Of a stretch of DNA of 48,997 bases, positions 42,642 to 48,997 are shown piece after piece. Position numbers and translations under genes: made by a program. Position 1 is the first letter of the stretch; each line of letters begins with the position of its first letter. Source of the stretch: Anaerolineae bacterium. GTDB lineage: Bacteria > Chloroflexota > Anaerolineae > Aggregatilineales > UBA3940. The notes under the pieces were generated by a model. That model had not been told where the DNA came from and made no database searches. It saw nothing but the letters and a program-made list of their open reading frames with translations. The stretch lies in assembly GCA_016926255.1 (NCBI GenBank), contig JAFGOY010000007.1, forward strand, positions 1 to 48,997, written 5' to 3'.

Positions 42642-43520
42642 ATGCAAAACCTATCGGTACAAAACGACACGAAGAACAGAGAAGACTCCTCCTATCGCTT
42701 AAAGCTCTGGATTGGCAGAATCCTCTCCTATATTTTCCTGATTGCGCTGGCGGCGATCATGCTGCTGCCCTTCTTCTGGATGCTTTCCTCATCGCTCAAG
42801 CTGGAAAAGGATGTCTTTCGTTTCCCGATTGAATGGATTCCGGCAAATCCGCTGTGGAGCAACTACGCGACGATCTGGACGCGCATCCCCTTTCTGACTT
42901 TCTTTGCCAACTCAACCAAGCTGACGGTGATCATCACCTTCCTCCAGCTTGCGACGAGCAGCTTCGCTGCCTACGCCTTTGCCAAGCTCGATTTCAAGGG
43001 CCGGGACACGCTCTTCCTTGCCTATGTCGCCAGCATTGCAATCCCCTGGCAGGCATACATGGTGCCGCAGTTCATCATGATGCGGAAGATGGGCCTGGTC
43101 GATACGCACCTTTCGTTGATCTTGCTGCAAGCCTTCACCGCGTTCGGAGTCTTCCTGATGCGCCAGTTCTTCATCAGCATTCCCAACGAACTGCTCGACG
43201 CGGCGCGGATCGACGGGTTGAGCGAATACGGGATTTACTTCAAAATCATGCTGCCGCTCTCGAAGCCCGCGCTGGCGACACTGACCCTCTTTTCCGCCGT
43301 CTTCGTCTGGAATGACTTCATGGGGCCGCTGATCTACCTGAACTCCCAATCCCTCAAGACGATTCAACTGGGGCTGCGTATGTTCATCCAGCAGTATGCT
43401 GCCGATTACAACCTGATTATGGCCGCGTCACTCGTATCGCTGATACCGGTGATTGTTCTGTTCCTCGCCTTCCAGCGCTTCTTCATCGAGGGGATTGCCT
43501 CGACGGGGATTCATGGGTAG
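42642..43520 (+). CDS. ABC sugar permease, UgpE/MalG type
   Basis: A 292-residue membrane permease with six hydrophobic segments, early FWMLSSSLK motif and EAA loop LDAARIDGLSEYGIYFKIMLP. The end AFQRFFIEGIASTGIHG is typical. It starts 100 bases after the first permease and is preceded by GAAGATGC. Second channel half of the presumed oligouronide importer. Confidence 0.92.
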   Translation: MQNLSVQNDTKNREDSSYRLKLWIGRILSYIFLIALAAIMLLPFFWMLSSSLKLEKDVFRFPIEWIPANPLWSNYATIWTRIPFLTFFANSTKLTVIITFLQLATSSFAAYAFAKLDFKGRDTLFLAYVASIAIPWQAYMVPQFIMMRKMGLVDTHLSLILLQAFTAFGVFLMRQFFISIPNELLDAARIDGLSEYGIYFKIMLPLSKPALATLTLFSAVFVWNDFMGPLIYLNSQSLKTIQLGLRMFIQQYAADYNLIMAASLVSLIPVIVLFLAFQRFFIEGIASTGIHG

Positions 43521-43575
43521 GCGGCAGGCAGCATCGAGTCTGTAACTGCCTGCTTATATGAACGTCGGATAGCAC

Positions 43576-45402
43576 ATGTTCAACCCACTTGGTGACAACA
43601 ATTTGCGAACCCGCATCGATCTCCAGCAGGCGGCGGTCAATCTGTTCCTGCCATTGAAGCCCTATTTCAGTCCGGGCGGGGCGCGTGTCCGGCTCGGCTA
43701 TACCGGGGCAATCTTCGACGACCATGCCGCCGAACTGGAAGGCTTTGCCCGCCCCCTGTGGGGGCTGGTGCCGCTGGCTGCCGGGGGCGGCGATTTCGCC
43801 GATTGGGGCCTGTACCGGCGTGGACTATCCAACGGGAGCGACCCCGATCACCCGGAATACTGGGGCACCCCCGGCGACATCGATCAGCGCCTGGTCGAGA
43901 TGGCCGCCATCGGGCTGGCCCTCGCGCTGGTGCCCGAACAGGTCTGGGAGCCGCTGGATTCGCGGGCAAAAGACAACCTCGCTCACTGGCTGGGAACGAT
44001 CAACCGGGAGGGGATCGTCGATAGCAACTGGTTGTTCTTCCGGGTGCTGGTCAACCTGGGGCTGGCGACTGTCGGCGCGGAATGGGATCGAGAAGCGATG
44101 CAGGCCGCGCTCGAACGGATCGAAGCGTTCTATCTGGCCGATGGCTGGTACGCGGACGGCGACACCGCGCAGCGCGATTACTATATTCCCTTTGCGATGC
44201 ACTACTACGGCCTGATCTACGCGCAGCTTGCCGGATCGGACGATCCCGACCGGGCGCAGCGGTTCCGGGATCGAGCGGGCGAGTTCGCCCAGGATTTCAT
44301 CCACTGGTTTGCCGCCGACGGATCAGCGCTGCCCTTCGGGCGCAGCCTGATCTATCGATTCGCGCAGGGAGCCTTCTGGGGATCACTGGCCTTTGCCGGT
44401 GTCGAGGCACTACCCTGGGGGGTGATCAAGGGGCTGGCGCTGCGTCACCTGCGCTGGTGGTGCCGCCAGCCGATCTTTTCCGCCGACGGCACATTAACTA
44501 TCGGCTACGCCTACCCGAATCTGAACATGGCCGAGCAGTACAATTCGCCGGGATCGCCGTACTGGGCGATGAAGTTTTTTCTGCCACTGGCACTGCCCGA
44601 TTCACACCCCTTCTGGCAGGCGGAGGAGATGCCCCTGCCTGAACTGTCTCGCATACACCATCAGCCGCACGCTTATATGATCGTCTGCCGGGACCGCAAG
44701 AGCCGCCACGTCAGCGCGTTGACGGGCGGCCAGTCCGAACCCTGGATTCGGCACGCAGGCGAGAAGTATGCCAAGTTCTCCTACTCGACCGCGTTTGGCT
44801 TCAGCGTGCCGGGAGGCCGTCGCGGGCTGACTCAGGCAGCGGCAGACAGTATGCTGGCCGTGAGCGACGACGGCGAAACCTACCGCGTGCGCGAGCGAAC
44901 GGTCGAGGCGGGGTACGATGATCGGGGGGCGCTGACGTCACTGTGGCGGCCCATGCCCGGCGTGGAAATCGAGACGTGGCTGATCCCCGCCTTACCCTGG
45001 CACATCCGCGTCCACCATCTGCGCACCGACCGCCCCCTGTGGACAGCCGAAGGGGGCTTCGCGCTGGATCGCACAGGCGACAATCCCATCGACCGGGCAG
45101 GGATCGACGAGACGGGCGCGGGGATGGCCTTCGCCCGCTTCCCGGCGGGAGGCAGCGGCCTGCGCGATCTGCTGGACCGGCGCGAGGGGCAGGTGCTGCG
45201 GGTCGATCCGAATACCAACCTGCTGTTCCCCCGGACGGTGCTGCCCTCGCTGCTTTCCCGGCACGAACCCGGAGCGTACTGGCTGGCCTGCGCGGTGCTG
45301 GCCGATCCCGATATCGATGTCTGGGATGAACACTGGGATCAGCCGCCTGATCTGCCGGAGTGGTTGAGACTGTTGATCGACGATCCGAGCACGATTGAGT
45401 GA
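43576..45402 (+). CDS. DUF2264 family protein, putative glycoside hydrolase
   Basis: A 608-residue protein without a signal peptide. The N-terminal two thirds (about 1-370) look like an alpha/alpha barrel, with conserved-looking RPLWGLVPLAAGG, DSNWLFFRVLVNL and DGTAQRDYY-like (DGDTAQRDYYIPFAMHYYG) segments. The remainder is beta-rich. The DUF2264 assignment is by recognition of these motifs. Some relatives are reported as glucuronidase-type hydrolases, which would suit the operon, but activity here is inferred. It overlaps the next reading frame if that begins at GTG 45399. Confidence 0.75.
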   Translation: MFNPLGDNNLRTRIDLQQAAVNLFLPLKPYFSPGGARVRLGYTGAIFDDHAAELEGFARPLWGLVPLAAGGGDFADWGLYRRGLSNGSDPDHPEYWGTPGDIDQRLVEMAAIGLALALVPEQVWEPLDSRAKDNLAHWLGTINREGIVDSNWLFFRVLVNLGLATVGAEWDREAMQAALERIEAFYLADGWYADGDTAQRDYYIPFAMHYYGLIYAQLAGSDDPDRAQRFRDRAGEFAQDFIHWFAADGSALPFGRSLIYRFAQGAFWGSLAFAGVEALPWGVIKGLALRHLRWWCRQPIFSADGTLTIGYAYPNLNMAEQYNSPGSPYWAMKFFLPLALPDSHPFWQAEEMPLPELSRIHHQPHAYMIVCRDRKSRHVSALTGGQSEPWIRHAGEKYAKFSYSTAFGFSVPGGRRGLTQAAADSMLAVSDDGETYRVRERTVEAGYDDRGALTSLWRPMPGVEIETWLIPALPWHIRVHHLRTDRPLWTAEGGFALDRTGDNPIDRAGIDETGAGMAFARFPAGGSGLRDLLDRREGQVLRVDPNTNLLFPRTVLPSLLSRHEPGAYWLACAVLADPDIDVWDEHWDQPPDLPEWLRLLIDDPSTIE

Positions 45403-45410
45403 GTTCGATT

Positions 45411-47276
45411 ATGCCCCTATCAAACGATTACCGCCTGCCGAGCTTCCGCACGATCCGCGAGGCGATTCTGGCCGCGCCGCCGCCCCCGCCGGGGTTCCCG
45501 CTTGAGGCGCTGCGCGATCCGGTCGAGATCGAATCGCTGCGTAAAGCCGCGCACCTCCGGCAGTTTCTGGTCGACATGCGGGCTGACGCCGACCGGGCCA
45601 GATCGACGCCGGTGCCGCCGCTGCCCTTCGGTCTTTTTCACCTGTTCGAAACAACCGGCGACCGGGCCGCCTACGAAGCGCCGTATTTCGACCGCCGCCG
45701 CAGGCTGGCCGGGCTGACCCTCGCCGCCGTGATCGACGGAGCAGGAGAGAATCTCCCCACGCTGACCGACCTGATCTGGGACGTCTGCAACGAATACACC
45801 TGGTCGCTGCCTGCCCATCTGCCACTGGGGGTGGACGCGGTGAATGCTCACCGCGTGCCGCCTGAGCAGGTAGTCGACCTGTTCGCGGCGCATACTGCCC
45901 ACGCCCTCGCCGAAGTGCTTGCCCTGCTTGGCGAACGGCTCGATCCCTGGCTGGCGTATCGCATTCGGGGCGAAGTAGAACGGCGGATATTCGAGCCGTT
46001 GTTCAACGATCCGCGCCACTTCGAATGGGAATCGCTGCCCATGAACTGGTCTGCCGTTTGCGGCGGCTGCGCCGGGATGTCGGCGCTGATCCTCGTCGAC
46101 GACCGCGAGCGGCTGGCGGGGATGATCGACCGGGTGATCCGTTCACTCGACTGCTTCCTCGAAGGCTTCGGCAACGACGGCGGCTGCCCGGAAGGAATCG
46201 ATTACTGGGTATACGGGTTCGGGTTCTACACCTATTTCGCCGAGATGCTGAGATCATTCACGGCAGGCAGGATCGATCTGCTGCGGGGCGAGCGCATCGA
46301 GCGGATTGCCACCTTTCCGCAGGTGGTCAGTCTGGGGGATGGGGCCTATGTCAACTACTCGGATGCGGCGGAACACACCACGATCCACCCAGGGATCGGA
46401 TCGCGGCTTGCCGCCCGCTTCGATCAGCCCATACCGGGCCTGAGACCGCCCGATTTCCACGGCGATCCGATCTACCGCTGGGGAAACGTGACCCGCGATC
46501 TGCTGTGGACGGACGCCGCCTCGCTCGATGCGCCGGTGGGCGATGGATCGTTCACCCTCGCCGATCTTGCCTGGGTCGTCGAGCGGCGTGTCATGGACGG
46601 GGTGACGGTGGCGTTCTCGGCCAAAGGCGGGCACAACGACGAGCCGCATAATCATAATGACCTGGGGCATTTCATCCTGCATCTTGGCGGCGAGAGTTTG
46701 CTGGCCGACCTGGGAGCGGGTGTCTATACCCGCCAATACTTTGGCCCGGAGCGTTACGAGTCGCTGCATACGGGATCACAGGGGCACTCGGTGCCGCTGA
46801 TCAACGGGCAGGGGCAGCAGGCCGGGCCGGATCGTGCCGCCGACGTGCTGAATTATAATCAACGACCTGATGGAGTCGAATTCAGCCTGGATTTGACCCG
46901 CGCCTATGGCGATGTGGGTCTGGAGTCATTTACCCGTTCGTTCGATTGGTCGGTCGATGCCGCCGCGCCGTCTGCCGTACTGCGGCTCAGCGATTCATTT
47001 CGGTTCAGCGCATTACCGGCGGCGGTCGAGGAATGCTTCATCAGTCTGCGCCCGCCGCTGATCGGGGAAGGCGTGGTAAGCTGGGCGGGCGGGCGCGGCT
47101 CGATTACAATGCGCTTCGATGCGGAACAGTTCGAGGCCAGTGTCGAACCCATCGAGACGGAAGCGCATCATACCGGGACGGTGACGGTGTACCGGCTCCG
47201 GCTCCGCGCCCTGAAAGAGACAATAACCCGGAACGCCGACTTTATATTTACCTGCCTTCCAGGAGACGACATATGA
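45411..47276 (+). CDS. Heparinase II/III family protein, putative oligouronide lyase
   Basis: A 621-residue protein from ATG 45411; a GTG at 45399 overlapping the previous stop is an alternative. An alpha-helical N-terminal half contains the catalytic-type NWSAVCGG and YWVYGFGFYTYF segments. A beta-sheet C-terminal half contains the family signature HNDEPHNHNDLGHFILHLGGE. There is no signal peptide, so it should act inside the cell on imported oligosaccharides, generating the unsaturated uronides used by GH88. It could be an alginate, heparin or other uronan oligomer lyase. It ends in an ATGA overlap with the aldolase gene. Confidence 0.85.
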   Translation: MPLSNDYRLPSFRTIREAILAAPPPPPGFPLEALRDPVEIESLRKAAHLRQFLVDMRADADRARSTPVPPLPFGLFHLFETTGDRAAYEAPYFDRRRRLAGLTLAAVIDGAGENLPTLTDLIWDVCNEYTWSLPAHLPLGVDAVNAHRVPPEQVVDLFAAHTAHALAEVLALLGERLDPWLAYRIRGEVERRIFEPLFNDPRHFEWESLPMNWSAVCGGCAGMSALILVDDRERLAGMIDRVIRSLDCFLEGFGNDGGCPEGIDYWVYGFGFYTYFAEMLRSFTAGRIDLLRGERIERIATFPQVVSLGDGAYVNYSDAAEHTTIHPGIGSRLAARFDQPIPGLRPPDFHGDPIYRWGNVTRDLLWTDAASLDAPVGDGSFTLADLAWVVERRVMDGVTVAFSAKGGHNDEPHNHNDLGHFILHLGGESLLADLGAGVYTRQYFGPERYESLHTGSQGHSVPLINGQGQQAGPDRAADVLNYNQRPDGVEFSLDLTRAYGDVGLESFTRSFDWSVDAAAPSAVLRLSDSFRFSALPAAVEECFISLRPPLIGEGVVSWAGGRGSITMRFDAEQFEASVEPIETEAHHTGTVTVYRLRLRALKETITRNADFIFTCLPGDDI

Positions 47277-47911
47277 ATGATGTACTCAATCAAATCGAAC
47301 AATTCGGCGTGGTGCCGGTAGTGGCAATCGAGAATGCCGACCACGCCCCCGGCTTAGGCCGGGCGCTGATCGATGGCGGGCTGCCCTGCGCAGAGATCAC
47401 CTTCCGCACGGCTGCCGCCGCCGATGCGATCCAGCGTATCGCTTCCGCCTACCCTGAGATGCTGGTCGGGGCCGGAACCGTGCTGACCGTCGAGCAGGCG
47501 CAGAAAGCCGCCGACGCGGGTGCGCGGTTCATCGTCACCCCCGGATTCGATGCCGCTGTCGTCGATTGGTGTATCGGGCATAACATGCCCGTCACCCCCG
47601 GCGTGATGACCCCCACCGAGATCAACATGGCGCTGAACAAGGGCCTGAACGTGCTGAAGTTCTTCCCGGCGGAAGCGGCGGGCGGGATAAAGACGCTCAA
47701 AGCCATCGGCGGGCCATACGGCGGAGTCCGCTTCATCCCCACCGGGGGGATCAGCCCGGCCAACCTCGCCGATTACTTGGCACTGCCGATGGTCGTTGCC
47801 TGCGGCGGGAGCTGGCTGGTCAAGAAGCAGATGATCGCCGCCGGTGAGTTCGGGAAGATCGCCGAGCTGACCGCTGAGGCGGTCGAGATTGTCAAAGCGG
47901 CGAGGGTGTAG
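47273..47911 (+). CDS. eda: KDPG aldolase (2-keto-3-deoxy-6-phosphogluconate aldolase)
   Basis: A 212-residue class I aldolase that splits KDPG into pyruvate and glyceraldehyde-3-phosphate. Active-site residues E41 and R45 (EITFRT) and the Schiff-base lysine K129 (VLKFFPAE) are present, with the phosphate-binding PTGGI near 156. The ATG at 47273 overlaps the preceding stop (ATGA) behind AGGAGACG. The larger upstream open frame is a shadow of the lyase gene. Confidence 0.93.
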   Translation: MNDVLNQIEQFGVVPVVAIENADHAPGLGRALIDGGLPCAEITFRTAAAADAIQRIASAYPEMLVGAGTVLTVEQAQKAADAGARFIVTPGFDAAVVDWCIGHNMPVTPGVMTPTEINMALNKGLNVLKFFPAEAAGGIKTLKAIGGPYGGVRFIPTGGISPANLADYLALPMVVACGGSWLVKKQMIAAGEFGKIAELTAEAVEIVKAARV

Positions 47912-47950
47912 GTGCCATCAAACATGACCTGGTTTGTAAACAAATCTCAA

Positions 47951-47991
47951 CCCCCTCTGGGCCTACGGCCCATCTCCCCCAGGATTGGGGG
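47951..47991. repeat. REP-like pair of hairpins
   Basis: TGGGCC-TAC-GGCCCA (47958-47972) is followed immediately by CCCCC-AGGATT-GGGGG (47976-47991). Such pairs of short palindromes between genes resemble dispersed REP-type elements. No T-run follows. It lies between the aldolase and kinase genes. Confidence 0.5.
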
Positions 47992-48083
47992 CGATCAGGG
48001 TCGGCTTTGTTTGATGTGGACTGTTTGCCAAATCGGTGCAAGCGTCAGGTTTAGCGCTTAACTTTATATGAGGAGTTCCACCT

Positions 48084-48997
48084 ATGACCAACAAACGTGT
48101 CGTCACGATGGGCGAGATCATGCTCCGGCTGAAATCGCCCGGCTTTGAGCGCTTCTTCCAGTCGCCGTCCCTCGAAGCGACCTTCGGCGGCGGCGAGGGC
48201 AACGTCGCGCTGTCGCTGGCGAATTTCGGCCTCGACGTCGCCTTCGTCACCGCCCTGCCAACAACCCCCATCGCCGATGCCTGCATCCGGTTTTTGCGCG
48301 GCTACGGCATTGATACATCGCTGATCCAGCGACAGGGTGAGCGGATGGGAATCTACTTCCTCGAAACGGGCGCGAATCAGCGTCCGTCGAATGTCGTCTA
48401 CGACCGTGCCCATTCGTCCATTTCGGAAGCGGTCCCTGCTGATTTCGACTGGGACCGGATTTTCGATGGCGTGGGCTGGTTCCACATCACCGGGATCACC
48501 CCGGCGTTGAGCCAGCCCGCTGCCGATCTCTCGCTGCATGCCGTGAAAGTGGCGAAGGAGAAGGGTCTTACCGTCTCCTGCGACTACAACTACCGCAAGA
48601 AGCTCTGGAAGTACGGCAAATCGGCCCCCGAAGTGATGGGCGAACTGGTCAAATTCGTCGACGTGGGGATCGCCAACGAGGAAGACTGCCAGCGGTCGCT
48701 GGGCGTTTCTCTTGCCGAAAGCGATTGGCAATCCAACGTTGGGCGCGGGGAACTGGACACGCAGCGCTACCGGGCGCTGGCCGAGAAGATGTTCAAGACC
48801 TTCCCGAACCTGCGCTACCAGGCGATCACGCTGCGCGAGAGCTTCAGCGCCAGCCACAACGGGTGGTCGGCCTGCCTGTACAACGGCACCGATTTCCACG
48901 TCAGCCGCCGCTACGAGATCACCGACATCGTCGACCGGGTAGGGGGCGGCGACTCGTTTGCCGCCGGGTTGATCTACGGACTGCACAGCGGCATGGC
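48084..48997 (+). CDS. kdgK: 2-keto-3-deoxygluconate kinase, PfkB family (3' end outside window)
   Basis: The frame starts at ATG 48084 ([16 protein letters not shown]) behind AGGAG and is open to the last base, about 304 codons seen. It phosphorylates KDG to KDPG for the aldolase just upstream. PfkB features are [16 protein letters not shown] near 36-51 and the catalytic-base motif GGGDSFAAG close to the window end, with preceding IVDRV. Only the last 30 or so residues are missing. It has its own leader of 172 bases after eda. Confidence 0.9.
   Translation, partial: MTNKRVVTMGEIMLRLKSPGFERFFQSPSLEATFGGGEGNVALSLANFGLDVAFVTALPTTPIADACIRFLRGYGIDTSLIQRQGERMGIYFLETGANQRPSNVVYDRAHSSISEAVPADFDWDRIFDGVGWFHITGITPALSQPAADLSLHAVKVAKEKGLTVSCDYNYRKKLWKYGKSAPEVMGELVKFVDVGIANEEDCQRSLGVSLAESDWQSNVGRGELDTQRYRALAEKMFKTFPNLRYQAITLRESFSASHNGWSACLYNGTDFHVSRRYEITDIVDRVGGGDSFAAGLIYGLHSGM

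Noticed and set aside
46946-47272. Long N-terminal extension of the KDPG aldolase frame
   Set aside because: Arg/Ala-rich shadow translation of the heparinase gene; the ATG at 47273 with a ribosome site gives the standard length.

Overview
The window reads as a chromosomal segment of a free-living, carbohydrate-using bacterium, most likely a Chloroflexota member of the Anaerolineae type. This is inferred from sugar-binding lipoproteins with coiled-coil linkers behind the lipobox, MalT/LuxR-like and sugar-sensing hybrid regulators, DUF4914, and an ARC/Mpa-like ATPase next to a eukaryote-like ubiquitin-type operon. No rRNA, tRNA or CRISPR array was seen, so the taxonomy is inference only.

Layout. 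(1) 1-357: 3' remnant of a serine-recombinase-like gene, then a repeat carrying an intrinsic terminator (copy 1). (2) 535-9898, minus strand: galactoside uptake and hydrolysis. A soluble one-protein sugar sensor/kinase/AraC regulator is followed by a degenerate receiver protein, two ABC permeases, a binding lipoprotein and a GH36 alpha-galactosidase. (3) Repeat copy 2 (about 10073-10190), then 10488-17214, minus strand: ion homeostasis genes (P-type cation ATPase, AI-2E family exporter, NhaA, and a second antiporter-like membrane protein). (4) 18055-19953: a DUF4914 PEPCK-like protein. 20142-21614: a decayed MalT/LuxR regulator with frameshifts and an internal deletion. (5) Repeat copy 3 (about 21665-21815).

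(6) 22011-30643, plus strand: the most notable locus. It is an eleven-gene, mostly overlapping operon encoding an FHA-like/RING protein, an E1-like enzyme, a canonical-looking E2, an unknown protein, a YukD-like Ubl, a JAMM peptidase, an ARC/Mpa-like AAA+ ATPase, a protein with a divergent E2-like C-terminus, a second JAMM peptidase, a second ThiF/E1 and a ThiS/MoaD-like Ubl. A large STAND-type NTPase with TPR repeats (30771-34289, minus) converges on it across one shared bidirectional terminator. Repeat copies 3 and 4 bracket the operon plus the NTPase, and a second recombinase remnant (34862-35386) follows, so the unit looks like a mobile or formerly mobile island. The parts amount to ligation (E1, E2, RING), removal or maturation (two JAMMs) and unfolding (AAA+), plus a possible NTPase sensor or effector.

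(7) 35430-48997: uronate catabolism. A LacI regulator is divergent from GH88, an IolB-family isomerase, a KduD-like dehydrogenase, an ABC importer (binding protein and two permeases, no ATPase), DUF2264, heparinase II/III, KDPG aldolase and KDG kinase (cut by the window end). Together they would take imported unsaturated oligouronides to pyruvate and glyceraldehyde-3-phosphate. A good sigma70-type promoter and TGCAAA-type palindromes lie in the divergent gap.
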